DNA of 64,000 bases, taken from Halotia branconii CENA392 (GTDB taxonomy: Bacteria; Cyanobacteriota; Cyanobacteriia; Cyanobacteriales; Nostocaceae). Below are positions 18,025 through 28,706 of this stretch, piece by piece. The stretch lies in the NCBI RefSeq assembly GCF_029953635.1, contig NZ_CP124543.1, positions 1,033,455 through 1,097,454 on the forward strand, given 5' to 3'. The position numbers and the translations under genes were made by a program. How positions within the stretch are numbered: position 1 is the first letter of the stretch; each line of letters opens with the position of its first letter. The notes under the pieces were generated by a model that saw nothing but the letters and a program-made list of their open reading frames with translations, made no database searches and was not told the DNA's origin.

Positions 18025-19965
18025 ATGGCTACAAATTCACCAAAACGGCTTAGTCAGCAGTTCGTCAGGTGGTTGCTCGAAAAAGACCGCAAAGAGCAAG
18101 AAGGAGCGTATCATAAGGAACAATCGCATCAGCAGCATCCTTGGTGGCAGGTTATGTGTCTGACTGGTGTCGATTATTTTTCCACCCTTGGTTATCAACC
18201 TGGTATTGCTGCATTAGCAGCAGGCGCTCTTTCACCTCTGGCTACCTTGATTTTGGTGCTGTTAACACTATTTGGGGCATTACCGATTTATCGACGTGTT
18301 GCTGCCAAAAGTCCTCATGGTGAAGGCTCTATTGCAATGCTCGAACATTTGCTGTCCTGGTGGCAAGGTAAGTTATTTGTCTTATGTCTGCTTGGTTTTG
18401 TGGCTACAGACTTTATTATTACTATCACTCTTTCTGCGGCTGATGCTACTGCTCATATTATTGAAAATCCGCTGATACCAAGTCTGTTTCACCAACAGCA
18501 GATAGGTATTACGTTGCTATTAATAACATTGCTAAGTGTAGTTTTCCTGAGAGGTTTTCAAGAAGCGATTGGTATTGCAGTATTTTTGGTGGGAGTTTAT
18601 CTGCTATTAAATTTTGTTGTCATAAGTGTCGGTGTGTATCAAATTTTAAATCATTCAGATGCGATCGCAGCATGGCAAACTGCACTTTTTGCCCGCCATT
18701 CTAATATTTTTGTGATGCTCGGTGTATCAACATTGTTATTTCCTAAACTCGCACTAGGATTATCGGGTTTTGAAACTGGCGTGACTGTGATGCCCCTTGT
18801 CAAAGGTAGTAGCAGTGATATTGATAGTCATCCTCAAGGACGTATCCGTAATACACGCAAGTTGCTGACTACTGCCGCAGGCATCATGAGCTTATTTTTA
18901 CTTACTAGCAGCTTTGTAACTACACTACTAATTCCAACCGCAGAGTTTCAAGCTGGAGGCAAAGCCAATGGACGTGCCTTGGCTTATCTCGCACATTTAT
19001 ATCTAGGTAATGGCTTTGGCACAATTTATGACCTGAGTACTATTACTATTCTCTGGTTTGCAGGTGCATCTGCAATGGCAGGGCTGCTGAATATCGTACC
19101 TCGCTATCTGCCACGCTATGGAATGGCTCCAAATTGGGTTTTAGCAACACGACCCTTGGTATTAGTCTATACAGTCATCGCTTTTGTAGTCACAATCATC
19201 TTTCAGGCGAACGTAGAAGCTCAAGGTGGAGCTTATGCAACTGGTGTATTGGTATTGATGAGTTCAGCTGCTTTGGCTGTAACTTTATCAGTTCATCGAC
19301 GCAGAGCCAAGCGAGGAACAGTTGTTTTTGCCATAATCACGCTGCTGTTTATATACACTACTATTATCAACATTATCGAAAGGCCTGAAGGAATTAAGAT
19401 TGCTGCATTCTTTATTAGTGCTATAATTCTGACCTCGTTGATTTCCCGTGTTTGGCGCTCTACCGAACTGCGAGTAGAACGAATCGAAATTGACGAAACT
19501 GCCCGCCAGTTTATTGCTGAACAAGGACAAGGGGCAATTAGGCTAATTGCTAATCGATTGAATGCAGGTGATGTGCAAGAATATTTTTTAAAAGAAACAG
19601 AGGTACGCCAGGACAACCATATTCCGCTGGATGATCCTATTTTGTTTTTGGAGATTATGGTAGCTGATGCCTCAGAATTTGCCGACGTAATCAGAGTTAA
19701 GGGAGTACAAGTTGGGGATTATCATATCTTACGGGCTGAAAGTGCAGCAGTTCCCAACGCGATCGCAGCTTTACTTCTCTATATTCGTGATCTTACAGGT
19801 AAAATTCCTCATGCTTATTTTGGTTGGGTAGAGGGCAATCCCTTACAGTACTTGCTGCGTTTTATCTTATTTGGTGAAGGTGATATTGCTGTAGTCACCC
19901 GCGAAGTTCTGCGTAAGGCAGAGAAAGATCCCGAACGTCGTCCTGGCATTCATGTCGGCGGTTAA
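18025..19965 (+). CDS. APC superfamily amino acid permease
   Basis: A 646-residue transporter. About 12 membrane segments lie between residues 40 and 475. The first has the [31 protein letters not shown] signature of the APC fold, and [24 protein letters not shown] residues follow helix 2. A cytoplasmic tail of about 160 residues follows ([17 protein letters not shown]..., ending RRPGIHVGG). The transported amino acid or cation cannot be deduced. The gene stands alone, about 120 bases after the kinase gene and followed by a long noncoding region. Confidence 0.88.
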   Translation: MATNSPKRLSQQFVRWLLEKDRKEQEGAYHKEQSHQQHPWWQVMCLTGVDYFSTLGYQPGIAALAAGALSPLATLILVLLTLFGALPIYRRVAAKSPHGEGSIAMLEHLLSWWQGKLFVLCLLGFVATDFIITITLSAADATAHIIENPLIPSLFHQQQIGITLLLITLLSVVFLRGFQEAIGIAVFLVGVYLLLNFVVISVGVYQILNHSDAIAAWQTALFARHSNIFVMLGVSTLLFPKLALGLSGFETGVTVMPLVKGSSSDIDSHPQGRIRNTRKLLTTAAGIMSLFLLTSSFVTTLLIPTAEFQAGGKANGRALAYLAHLYLGNGFGTIYDLSTITILWFAGASAMAGLLNIVPRYLPRYGMAPNWVLATRPLVLVYTVIAFVVTIIFQANVEAQGGAYATGVLVLMSSAALAVTLSVHRRRAKRGTVVFAIITLLFIYTTIINIIERPEGIKIAAFFISAIILTSLISRVWRSTELRVERIEIDETARQFIAEQGQGAIRLIANRLNAGDVQEYFLKETEVRQDNHIPLDDPILFLEIMVADASEFADVIRVKGVQVGDYHILRAESAAVPNAIAALLLYIRDLTGKIPHAYFGWVEGNPLQYLLRFILFGEGDIAVVTREVLRKAEKDPERRPGIHVGG

Positions 19966-20728
19966 AATTAGCAAATTATTCTTTCTTAACTGTTTGATGT
20001 GGTTATTTTATCCTCAATATAAGTAGGTAGGCTTAAATAATTATTGTTGAAATAAGGCAGGGGGTAGGGGGAGAAAGAGTTTGAGCCTTATTTACTTTTC
20101 GTTATATAGCTTGGTTTTATTGCACCGACTTACTTAACTATGAGAATACTTTGAAGTATTGTAAATGAAAAAGAGAGAATAATAGAATTTTATATTTATG
20201 TTGGAACTACATTCTTGTTTGAAACGTCTTGTTCAGTAAAATGTAGCAAGTAATGAAAATTAACTTGTAATTTGGATACGTAAATAGCAAATGAGCAAGT
20301 GATATTACGTAGCTAAAGAATTTGTTCCCTTTCTATAGTCAGGAAGAAAATGCCAAAAATACTGAATACAAAAGGCATTTTTTTGTAATATCATGTGCGC
20401 GTAATTAGTTATAATTCCCGCATCTGTGCATAAAGCATGAAACCCTCTTTCTCTCTGCTAAGAGCCTCCTGCCCCCTGCGGTCTTAATGACAAGTCTTTA
20501 ACCAGACACGATATAATTCCTAGACTCAAAAGCGGGATATACTTAATCTTTTATACTGATGAATCTACCCTTCAGTAGAAATTTTAGCGTTGTTGTCTTG
20601 TTATCAGGTATCGGAATTTACAGTTTATTAATATCTTCAAAACAGGGAATAAATACAGTTTTCAAAAATCAAGATCTTTGTTTTAATGTACAAGAAAAAA
20701 AGTTCTCTAGTATTTCAGGAAATTTACT
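19966..20728. other. Long intergenic region between the APC permease and TPR genes
   Basis: About 760 bases. It holds a purine-rich ggcagggggtagggggag stretch near 20056, an orphan terminator at 20347-20385, and CT-rich repeats near 20440-20480. An open frame at 20559-20750 could encode 63 residues with a hydrophobic start, but it overlaps the TPR gene and has no recognisable similarity, so it is not called as a gene. Confidence 0.5.
20347..20385 (+). terminator. Intrinsic terminator without an adjacent gene
   Basis: aaaatgcc (20347-20354) pairs with ggcatttt (20374-20381), followed by a T run (ttttttg). It lies about 380 bases after the permease stop, so it either ends a long 3' untranslated region or terminates a small RNA that starts in the intergenic DNA. 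Confidence 0.6.
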
Positions 20729-21409
20729 GTGTACAAACGCATATCACTGATAGTTAGTGTCATGTTATTAGGATGTTATGGTGTTACTATCCCCTCGGTA
20801 GCTCAAGCTCAGGTATTAGTAGCGCAAGCTAGAAATCCTGAGTTGAAGGAAATGTTAGAACAAGGACGCAGACTAGTAGATGGCGGTGACTATAATGGGG
20901 CGATCGCTATTTATCAACAAGCCGCTACCCTAGATCCTAAGAATGCCAAAATCTATTCTGGAATTGGCTACTTATACGCCCAACAAGGAAACTTCCAAGG
21001 GGCGCTAGCTTCTTATCGTCGTGCTATTGGGATTGACCCCAACAATAGCGATTTTTACTATGCTGTAGGTTATATCAAAGGTAATTTGGGCGATACACCT
21101 GGAGCCAAGGAAGCTTATCGTCGTTCCATACAGTTAAACCGCAATCATGTCAATGCCTATTTGGGACTGGGTATAACCCAGGCTCGAATGGGAGACTATG
21201 AAGCAGCTAACTGGGCTTATGAACAGGCAATTAGCATCGATAAGAACAATCCCCAAACTTACGAGTTTATGGCTTCAATGTATAAACAGCGACGACAAAC
21301 AAAACAAGCAAATAGCGTTCTGCAAAAAGCTCGTGTCTTATACCAAAGGCAGAATGATTCGGATGGAATGGCCAGAGTTGATGCCATGTTGCGAGAATTA
21401 GGCGGATGA
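20729..21409 (+). CDS. Secreted TPR-repeat protein
   Basis: A 226-residue protein starting at a GTG (MYKRISLIVSVMLLGCYGVT). It has a Sec or possibly lipoprotein-like signal ending near SVAQAQ. At least four consecutive tetratricopeptide repeats follow from about residue 40 (GGDYNGAIAIYQQAATLDPKNA, QGNFQGALASYRRAIGIDPNNS, LGDTPGAKEAYRRSIQLNRNHV, MGDYEAANWAYEQAISIDKNNP). Such proteins act as scaffolds for protein-protein contacts in the periplasm or at a membrane. No enzyme domain is present and the partner is unknown. It is monocistronic. Confidence 0.85.
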   Translation: MYKRISLIVSVMLLGCYGVTIPSVAQAQVLVAQARNPELKEMLEQGRRLVDGGDYNGAIAIYQQAATLDPKNAKIYSGIGYLYAQQGNFQGALASYRRAIGIDPNNSDFYYAVGYIKGNLGDTPGAKEAYRRSIQLNRNHVNAYLGLGITQARMGDYEAANWAYEQAISIDKNNPQTYEFMASMYKQRRQTKQANSVLQKARVLYQRQNDSDGMARVDAMLRELGG

Positions 21410-22265
21410 AAGTAATTCAATTAACGTCTTGTTAGTTTGACAAAAGCGAAATGTGGGTGTGAGGAGTAACCCAATTTTTCGTTTCTCAGCAATTCCAGAA
21501 CCAACTCACAAATTTAACTACAGCTGTACTTATAGCTAAGAACCTTTATTGGTTATTCAGTTTGCGATCGCTCATCTGTTTATTCCCAGATACAGATCGA
21601 TTTTCGCTCGTTTTGGCACTGCGATCGCATCAACATTATAGATGATTTGCCAAATATTGATATTCCAGTTATAGCAGTATCCGCAATTATTAGGACATAA
21701 TTGTTTCAAAGGTTACTTTACCAGATGTACCTCATTCAAACGAGAAGCCCTAAATCTCATTCTTTAATTGATCGATGAGATACAATCTGCACTTCTCCAG
21801 AAGTATTGACATCTTAAATTTATTAAGCATTCGTATTGCATATTCTCAAAAAACGTTATAAATTATTAAGTTATAGGGGAATAAATCAATTTGTATATCA
21901 AGAACTAAATCCTGATTAAGTAAATCTACTGTTTGAGGTTTAAACTTCACAAAAATCTCAAACAGTAACGGAGATGCATTTTTGTTTGGTAAAGCACAGT
22001 TTTGGACTACAGAAACGAAACAACGAATCATCTAAAATTGTCAGAAACATCTAATAATTTGAGTTGAAAAAATAGCTAGCTACAATTCACTCAAAAGATT
22101 ATTGATTAAAACCAAATTAACTGTTAATTAAGCTGCTTAAATTTTATCAGCTTAAGTTTTTTATTGCTAAAAAATTGTTTTTGTTGTGCTGAAAATAGCA
22201 GAAATAATTACTTAAAGCATATCCATCCACTACACATACCCACATTTAATGGAGTGATTCTGATA
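21410..22265. other. Long intergenic region with an orphan hairpin
   Basis: About 850 bases upstream of the first invertase gene. It holds three HIP1-like gcgatcgc or gatcgatt sites (21560-21625), a strong hairpin at 21927-21967, and an AT-rich stretch before the invertase. A 61-codon open frame on the minus strand at 21846-22031 spans the hairpin and has no recognisable similarity. Confidence 0.5.
21927..21967. repeat. Orphan inverted repeat (14-bp stem, one mismatch)
   Basis: tactgtttgaggtt (21927-21940) pairs with aatctcaaacagta (21954-21967) around a 14-base loop. No T tract follows on either strand, so it is not a typical terminator. It may be an RNA structure or a protein-binding palindrome in the region upstream of the first invertase gene. 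Confidence 0.5.
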
Positions 22266-23711
22266 ATGCACGTAAATGAATTACTAACAGAAGAAAATAT
22301 AGAAGAACAAGCATGGAAAGCGCTAGAGCAATCAATTCTCTACTATCAAGGTCGTCCTATTGGAACTGTAGCAGCCTATGATGCATCTGTAGAGGCACTA
22401 AATTATGACCAATGCTTTATTAGAGATTTTGTGTCTTCAGCTTTAATTTTTTTGATTAAAGGTAGAACAGATATTGTTCGTAATTTTCTCGAAGAAACCT
22501 TAAAGTTACAGCCTAAAGAAAGACAATTAGATGCCTATAAACCTGGAAAAGGATTAATACCAGCTAGTTTCAAAGTTATATCGCTCAATGGTCAAGAATA
22601 TTTAGAAGCAGATTTTGGTGAACACGCCATTGCCAGAGTTACACCTGTTGATTCTTGTTTATGGTGGATTATTTTATTGCGTGCTTATGTCATCGCTACC
22701 AAAGATTTTTCCATAGTATATAAACCTGAATTTCAAAACGGTATCAGGTTAATTATGGAAATCTGCTTAGCGAATCGTTTTGATATGTACCCAACGCTAT
22801 TGGTTCCAGATGGCGCTTGTATGATTGACCGTCGCTTAGGTATCTATGGTCATCCTTTAGAAATTCAAGTTTTATTTTACACAGCATTACGCGCTGCGCG
22901 TGAAATGCTGATTTGTAATGGTAATCAAGATATTGTGGCAGCAATTGATAACCGCTTACCGCTATTATGCGCTCATATTCGTCAGCATTACTGGATAGAT
23001 ATTTATCGCCTCAATGCAATTTATCGCTTTAAGAGTGAAGAGTATGGCAAAACAGCAGTCAATCTGTTCAATATATATGTAGATTCCCTTCCTTATTACG
23101 AATTGGACAAATGGCTACCTCGAAAAGGTGGTTATTTAGCTGGGAATGTCGGACCATCTCAATTAGATACTCGCTTCTTTTCATTAGGTAACTTGATGGC
23201 TATTATTTCAGATTTGGCTACTGAAGAACAGTCGCAAGCGATTATGACTCTTATCGAAGAAAGATGGGATGATTTAGTGGGAGATATGCCCATGAAAATC
23301 TGTTTCCCAGCCTTGGAACATGAAGAGTATAGAATTGTCACAGGCTGTGACCCTAAAAATATACCCTGGTCTTATCATAATGCTGGCAGTTGGCCAGTTT
23401 TAATGTGGATGTTGGCAGCTGCATCTGTAAAAACTAATAAAACAGGTTTAGCCAGAAAAGCTATTGAAATTGCTCAAGCACGCCTCGGTGAAGATGAATG
23501 GCCAGAATATTACGATGGTAAGAAGGGAAGATTGATTGGTAAACAAGCGAGAAAATATCAAACTTGGACAATTACTGGGTATTTATTAGCAAAAGAACTA
23601 ATAGCTAATCCTAGTTATTTACCATTAGTCAGTTTTGATGAATTACCTCCAGAAGCAATTTCTAGAGCTTGTGAATTTGAAATAGGCAGTGTAGATCCAT
23701 ACATGTCTTGA
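22266..23711 (+). CDS. Alkaline/neutral invertase (GH100), first tandem copy
   Basis: A 481-residue cytoplasmic sucrose hydrolase. The start is placed at the ATG at 22266 ([11 protein letters not shown]), because the 34 in-frame residues before it do not resemble the family. GH100 landmarks are [61 protein letters not shown] with the likely catalytic Asp in [28 protein letters not shown], and WPEYYDG with the likely catalytic Glu. The enzyme splits sucrose into glucose and fructose, which in heterocystous cyanobacteria feeds heterocyst metabolism. A near-collinear paralogue follows 320 bases downstream. Confidence 0.93.
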   Translation: MHVNELLTEENIEEQAWKALEQSILYYQGRPIGTVAAYDASVEALNYDQCFIRDFVSSALIFLIKGRTDIVRNFLEETLKLQPKERQLDAYKPGKGLIPASFKVISLNGQEYLEADFGEHAIARVTPVDSCLWWIILLRAYVIATKDFSIVYKPEFQNGIRLIMEICLANRFDMYPTLLVPDGACMIDRRLGIYGHPLEIQVLFYTALRAAREMLICNGNQDIVAAIDNRLPLLCAHIRQHYWIDIYRLNAIYRFKSEEYGKTAVNLFNIYVDSLPYYELDKWLPRKGGYLAGNVGPSQLDTRFFSLGNLMAIISDLATEEQSQAIMTLIEERWDDLVGDMPMKICFPALEHEEYRIVTGCDPKNIPWSYHNAGSWPVLMWMLAAASVKTNKTGLARKAIEIAQARLGEDEWPEYYDGKKGRLIGKQARKYQTWTITGYLLAKELIANPSYLPLVSFDELPPEAISRACEFEIGSVDPYMS

Positions 23712-23764
23712 TAATATAATTGGTATAAGTCCTGAGTTTAATTGTCCAAAACAAACAATATTTC

Positions 23765-23797
23765 AAAAGCCCTTTTGTAGCTGCATGGGGCTTTTTA
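23765..23797 (+). terminator. Intrinsic terminator after the first invertase
   Basis: aaaagccc (23765-23772) pairs with gggctttt (23788-23795) and is followed by Ts. It lies 54 bases after the invertase stop, so the two invertase genes are probably transcribed separately. Confidence 0.7.
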
Positions 23798-24034
23798 CAT
23801 TTTCGTAACTGCTATCTTTGAAAAATTCAGAAATATATCATAAATGAAAATGAAATAAGTGAAAAAATTGAGTTATCCTGAGAGAATGGATGATGGAATA
23901 TAGTGCTAAATTGAGTGCGGCAAAATGCTCAATTGCTCTATATTTCTTACCCAATCAACAAGTATTGAAGCAGAAGAGACAAACCAAAATATTATCTACT
24001 GCTAGAATCCAATTTAAATGGAGTATTTCTCACA

Positions 24035-25450
24035 ATGGAAAGAGAGGAATTAGCAATATTTGATGATGTAGAGAAACAGGCATGGAAACTACTAGAAAAG
24101 TCAATTATTTACTATAAAGGTCGCCCTGTAGGAACTGTAGCTGCTTGTGATTGTTCAAAAGCAGCATTGAATTATGACCACTGTTTTGTCAGAGATTTTG
24201 TATCTTCAGCCTTGCTTTTTTTAATCAAAGGCAGATATGATATTGTCCGTAATTTTCTCGAAGAGACTTTAAAGTTACAACCTATAGAAAGTCAATTCAA
24301 TGCTTATACACCGATTCAAGGTTTCATCCCAGCCAGCTTTAAAGTTGTATCAACAAACGAACAAGAATATTTAGAATCAGATTTTGGTGAACATGCGATC
24401 GCAAGAGTAACATCGGTTGATTCTTGTCTATGGTGGATTATTATATTACACGCTTATGTAAAAGCCACAAAAGATATCAGTTTTGCCTTGCAACCAGAAT
24501 TTCAGCAAGGCATTATGTTAATTATGGAACTCTGCCTAGCAACTCGGTTTGATATGTACCCGACGCTGTTAGTTCCAGATGGAGCTTGTATGATTTTCCG
24601 TCGTATGGGTATTTATGGTTATCCTTTAGAAATTCAAGCTTTATTCTATACGGCATTGCGTGCTGCTCGTAAGCTTTTAATTTGTGCAGGCGATGAAGAA
24701 ATTGTCATTGGTATTGATAACCGTTTACCTTTATTAAGAGATCATATTCGTCATCATTATTGGATAGATATGAAGCGATTGAATGTAATTTATCGCTTTA
24801 AGGGTGAAGAATATGGACACTTAGCCACCAATCAATTTAATATTTATCCAGATTCAATTCCCTATGCTAACTTGGCTATCTGGTTGCCAAAACACGGTGG
24901 TTATCTAGCAGGTAATGTTGGGCCATCACAGCTAGATACTCGTTTCTTCGCGCTGGGAAATATGATGTCGATTCTGTCTTCTCTAGCCAGTGAACAGCAA
25001 TCGCAAGCAATTATGAATCTTATTGAAGAACAATGGGACGACTTAGTAGGGGAAATGCCGATGAAAATCTGTTTCCCCGCTGTAGAAAAAGAAGAGTATA
25101 GAATTTTTACAGGATGCGACCCCAAAAATATGCCTTGGTCGTACCATAATGGTGGTAGTTGGCCAGTTTTAATCTGGTCACTAATTGCTGCTGCTCAAAA
25201 AACAGGTAGAACAAATATTGGCAAGCGCGCTATTGAACTCGCTCAAACACGCCTTAGTGAAGATCACTGGCCAGAGTATTATGATGGTACAAGAGGATTG
25301 TTAATTGGTAAAGAAGCTAGGAGATGTCAAACCTGGACAATTACTGGGTTCTTATTAGCGAAAGAACTGATGCGAAACCCTCATCATTTAGAATTAATTA
25401 GTTTCGGGCAATTTGATTTAGAGAATGCTTCCCAAGCTTGCGAGTTGTAA
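24035..25450 (+). CDS. Alkaline/neutral invertase (GH100), second tandem copy
   Basis: A 471-residue protein collinear with the upstream invertase over nearly its whole length. It keeps [29 protein letters not shown] (Asp about 182), [17 protein letters not shown] and WPEYYDG (Glu about 414), so both copies should be active. The first copy has [13 protein letters not shown] where this one has [13 protein letters not shown] next to the active site, a difference that may affect kinetics. The tandem arrangement indicates a local duplication. It has its own leader, after the terminator of the first copy. Confidence 0.93.
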   Translation: MEREELAIFDDVEKQAWKLLEKSIIYYKGRPVGTVAACDCSKAALNYDHCFVRDFVSSALLFLIKGRYDIVRNFLEETLKLQPIESQFNAYTPIQGFIPASFKVVSTNEQEYLESDFGEHAIARVTSVDSCLWWIIILHAYVKATKDISFALQPEFQQGIMLIMELCLATRFDMYPTLLVPDGACMIFRRMGIYGYPLEIQALFYTALRAARKLLICAGDEEIVIGIDNRLPLLRDHIRHHYWIDMKRLNVIYRFKGEEYGHLATNQFNIYPDSIPYANLAIWLPKHGGYLAGNVGPSQLDTRFFALGNMMSILSSLASEQQSQAIMNLIEEQWDDLVGEMPMKICFPAVEKEEYRIFTGCDPKNMPWSYHNGGSWPVLIWSLIAAAQKTGRTNIGKRAIELAQTRLSEDHWPEYYDGTRGLLIGKEARRCQTWTITGFLLAKELMRNPHHLELISFGQFDLENASQACEL

Positions 25451-25821
25451 TTTAAAAGTTGTGGAAACTTATTTGTAGCATCTCGTAGAGAAGGGGCTAC
25501 TCTTACGAGAACGCTTTTAGCGAACCCGCAGGTTAACCCAACAAATACTTGGGTTTTGCTTCCCTACGGTACGCTAAGCGAACGCTCAACCTGCACAACA
25601 CAAAAATGGCGAAGGTATTGCTTAATAAAAATATTTATTAACAGTAAGTACTTGATTTTTCTAGTATACGCTCAGAATGTGCGATCGCTGTCAATTCTTT
25701 CTAATTACTTGCTACCTCTAGCCTGTTATCATTTTAACTAGGCTGCTTTTAACTTTCTTGCTAAAAGAATAATCAAATATATCAACATACTTGTTTGGAG
25801 TCTGTTATCGGAGATACTTTT
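25451..25821. other. Intergenic region with palindromic repeats and a terminator
   Basis: About 370 bases after the second invertase. From 25490 to 25605 there are interlocking short palindromes (gcgaacccgcaggtt, cctacggtacgctaagcg, gaacgctcaacctgc) of a kind dispersed in Nostocales. A terminator-like hairpin is inside them at 25535-25560. The rest is AT-rich leader of the following unknown gene. Confidence 0.55.
25535..25560 (+). terminator. Terminator-like hairpin after the second invertase
   Basis: aacccaa (25535-25541) pairs with ttgggtt (25549-25555) around caaatac, followed by ttgctt. It is embedded in the palindromic repeat block. Confidence 0.55.
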
Positions 25822-26712
25822 GTGAATTTAGTTTTAACTAAATATTATTACAATAATGAATTGTTCGGCATTACACAAGAAGTACGTGTTTATTCCCAAG
25901 AAAAAGGCGCAAAGGGTAGAATTGTTTTAGAAGATATCATAAATATTTTGCTTACTGATATCACATATATCTCAAAACCTACCAATGCTAGCAGTGACAA
26001 CAATATTCTAGTTATAACGAAAGAAAAAGTAGAAATAGCCCATATCAAGCCATCTATATATGAAGGTTTGCATCTTGCTGATGTAGAACAGCTTTGTGAA
26101 TTTTATCATTTTTGTAATGACCTTGCAGATACTGAGGCTTACAAAAACTTGGGAGATTGGTTAAATTTTCAAGTTTGTTCTCTGATTCTTAAACGTTTAG
26201 CTCATTTAGGCAATTTAGTTAATAGTTTTTGTTTTGAAGAAGAATATTCTGCAAGGATAGCAAAGTTATTTGCAGACAAAGAAAAAGTAACAATTGTCGA
26301 ATGGTTAACTAAAAACTATGGTTTGACCGTTCCTTGGATAATTACTATTTTGATTCAGAAAGTTAAAATCCTAATCCTTGGCGGATTTCAAGTCAATACT
26401 GAAGGAATTGCAAAGCCTCATCAAAATAATATCAATATTTATTCTCTTAATAGCTTTAAATTTATTGCTCAAGCGATAGAGTGGTTATTTTCTGGTAATG
26501 ATAATTGGAATTGGTTACAAGAATCACTGAGTAATGATTTAGTCAAGAAAGCAGTTGATGAAGAACAGCAGCTAATAAAGTCTCTTCGAGAAGATGGTAA
26601 AAGTGATAATGAAATTATTAAAATAATTTGGATGGTAACTCCAACTTCTCATCTTGTTGAAAATAAAAATTATCAATACAAAATATTGAAAGCCTTCCTC
26701 GCAATGGTATAA
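25822..26712 (+). CDS. Hypothetical protein
   Basis: A 296-residue protein of unknown family. I chose the GTG at 25822 because ggag at 25810-25813 lies 8 bases ahead of it; a TTG at 25795 in the same frame has no such site. The protein is helical and rich in Ile, Asn and Lys. It has no signal peptide but does have a hydrophobic stretch at about residues 178-192 (VPWIITILIQKVKILILGG). It lies 9 bases before the next gene, also unknown, so the two form a likely operon. Confidence 0.65.
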   Translation: MNLVLTKYYYNNELFGITQEVRVYSQEKGAKGRIVLEDIINILLTDITYISKPTNASSDNNILVITKEKVEIAHIKPSIYEGLHLADVEQLCEFYHFCNDLADTEAYKNLGDWLNFQVCSLILKRLAHLGNLVNSFCFEEEYSARIAKLFADKEKVTIVEWLTKNYGLTVPWIITILIQKVKILILGGFQVNTEGIAKPHQNNINIYSLNSFKFIAQAIEWLFSGNDNWNWLQESLSNDLVKKAVDEEQQLIKSLREDGKSDNEIIKIIWMVTPTSHLVENKNYQYKILKAFLAMV

Positions 26713-26721
26713 GGGTGCAGA

Positions 26722-27135
26722 ATGTTGTCTGAAGAAGAAGCAATTATTATACTAGAATCGAACAATATGAAGCCTAACATACGTCAATTAGGCAACCAGA
26801 AGAATTTGATCACAAAGTTAATTAATGGATATTCGTTTATCGTTACAGAAGACAAGTCACATTCTGGTTACTTGTGTGCATTTTTGAATCATCCAGAAAA
26901 TGGAGTTTTAATTACCTGGAATGAAATTGATCGCCAGTCTTTATCTTTGGCAATAAAGAATGTACAAGCACTATTAAAAATCAAGTCTAAATCCAAATTG
27001 ATTAATGACCGTCAATTTTTGATTATTGCTATTACACTTTTGAGTGTGTTGATAGGTACAGGTTATATTGTCGGGGCAACAGTAGTAAGTTATTGTAATA
27101 TCCAGCGTCCAGAAATACCGTTGAAGAAACCTTAG
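26722..27135 (+). CDS. Hypothetical protein with C-terminal membrane anchor
   Basis: A 137-residue protein. An N-terminal soluble domain (MLSEEEAIIILESNNMKPNI...) runs to about residue 95, then one hydrophobic helix follows (FLIIAITLLSVLIGTGYIVGA) and a short tail ends in proline and lysine. No family recognised. The start follows the upstream gene after 9 bases, which suggests cotranscription and perhaps a shared complex at the membrane. Confidence 0.65.
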   Translation: MLSEEEAIIILESNNMKPNIRQLGNQKNLITKLINGYSFIVTEDKSHSGYLCAFLNHPENGVLITWNEIDRQSLSLAIKNVQALLKIKSKSKLINDRQFLIIAITLLSVLIGTGYIVGATVVSYCNIQRPEIPLKKP

Positions 27136-27298
27136 TTGTAACAAATTTGCTACAAGTTAAGCGATCACATTTTTTAATAAATGTTTCTGCCAAAAGTTGA
27201 TTTTTAAAAATGAAATACATCACTCTAGTCCCTAGCCCCTTTTTCTTACTGAAATCTATTGTACACAACAAAGAAGCGCTATAGATTAAAATATTTTC

Positions 27299-28648
27299 AT
27301 GGCAAACTCCCGTCAAATAGCTTTTATCGTCTTGCGAGATGTTCATCAAGGCGCTTATGCTGATGTTGCTTTAGATAAAGCACTGCAAAAAACTAAGTTG
27401 CCTGATCTTGACCGTCGTTTGGTCACAGAATTAGTTTATGGTAGTGTCAGAAGACAGCGTACTCTTGATGCTCTAATCGACCAACTCGCCACTAAAAAAT
27501 CTCACCAACAACCAAAAGACCTCCGCAGCATCTTACATTTAGGTTTATATCAACTGCGTTATCAAGAACGTATTCCTGCCTCGGCTGCTGTTAATACTAC
27601 CGTCCAACTAGCTAAAGAAAATGGTTTTTCTGGACTCACAGGTTTTGTAAATGGTTTATTACGGCAGTACATTCGTCTTACAGACAAATCACCAAATCCT
27701 TTAGATTTGCCAGAAAACCCAGTAGAACGCTTGGGTATTTTATACAGCTTTCCGGATTGGATTGTTCAAGTGTGGTTGGAACAACTTGGGTTCGCTGAAA
27801 CAGAAAAACTGTGTGAATGGATGAACCAAGCACCAACAATTGACTTGAGAGTTAATCTTCTACGTACTAACTTAGAAGTAGTTGAGGCAACTTTGCAATC
27901 TGCGGGGATTTTAGTCAGGCGTATTCCCCATTTACCCCAAGCTTTACGATTAATTAGTAGTACTGGATCAATTCCCAATCTACCTGGATTTAAAGAGGGT
28001 TGGTGGTCTGTACAAGATAGTAGCGCTCAATTAGTGAGTCATTTACTCGACCCTCAACCAGGGGAAGTGATCATTGATGCTTGTGCTGCCCCTGGAGGTA
28101 AAACAACCCACATAGCTGAATTAATCAAGGATGAAGGGAAAATTTGGGCGTGCGATCGCACTTCTTCACGTCTTCGCAAACTCCAACAAAATACTCAACG
28201 ATTGAATTTACATGCAATTCAAATTTGTACTGGCGATAGCCGTAATTTACCACAATTTTATCATACAGGCGATCGCGTCTTACTAGATGCACCATGCTCT
28301 GGTTTAGGAACCCTACATCGTCATGCTGATGCCCGTTGGCGACAAACACCAGCGTCTGTTCAGGAACTGACGATTTTGCAAACAGAACTCATTACACATG
28401 TATCTAATTTTGTCAAACATAATGGTGTACTAGTTTATGCCACTTGTACATTACATCCAGCAGAAAATGAAGGTGTAATTTCCGCATTTTTAGCAAATAA
28501 TCCTGATTGGCGAATTGAGCCTCCTAGTGCAAATTCCGCTAGCTACGGCTATTGCACACCACAAGGCTGGCTCAAGGTCTGGCCTCACCAGCAAGACATG
28601 GATGGCTTTTTTATGGTGCGCTTAAGAAAAACCAACAATTCCGAATGA
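27299..28648 (+). CDS. rsmB: 16S rRNA (cytosine(967)-C(5))-methyltransferase RsmB
   Basis: A 449-residue enzyme that methylates C967 of 16S rRNA with S-adenosylmethionine. A NusB-like RNA-binding domain forms the N-terminal 130 residues (FIVLRDVHQGAYADVALDKAL, LVYGSVRRQRTLDALI). A Rossmann methyltransferase follows with DACAAPGGKTTHIAEL. The two characteristic cysteines are in LLDAPCSGLGTLHRHADARW and VYATCTLHPAENEGV. Length and domain order are normal for the family. The TerB-like gene follows closely on the same strand. Confidence 0.95.
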   Translation: MANSRQIAFIVLRDVHQGAYADVALDKALQKTKLPDLDRRLVTELVYGSVRRQRTLDALIDQLATKKSHQQPKDLRSILHLGLYQLRYQERIPASAAVNTTVQLAKENGFSGLTGFVNGLLRQYIRLTDKSPNPLDLPENPVERLGILYSFPDWIVQVWLEQLGFAETEKLCEWMNQAPTIDLRVNLLRTNLEVVEATLQSAGILVRRIPHLPQALRLISSTGSIPNLPGFKEGWWSVQDSSAQLVSHLLDPQPGEVIIDACAAPGGKTTHIAELIKDEGKIWACDRTSSRLRKLQQNTQRLNLHAIQICTGDSRNLPQFYHTGDRVLLDAPCSGLGTLHRHADARWRQTPASVQELTILQTELITHVSNFVKHNGVLVYATCTLHPAENEGVISAFLANNPDWRIEPPSANSASYGYCTPQGWLKVWPHQQDMDGFFMVRLRKTNNSE

Positions 28649-28706
28649 ATACTGTTTAGGATTGTACTATTTGGTGGAAGCTCCGAATCTACCACAGGAG
28701 GCAGCA

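Noticed and set aside
20559..20750. 63-codon frame with a hydrophobic N terminus before the TPR gene
   Set aside because: It overlaps the TPR start, has no recognisable similarity and lies in AT-rich leader DNA; kept only as a remark.
21846..22031. 61-codon minus-strand frame over the orphan hairpin
   Set aside because: No recognisable similarity and no ribosome site.
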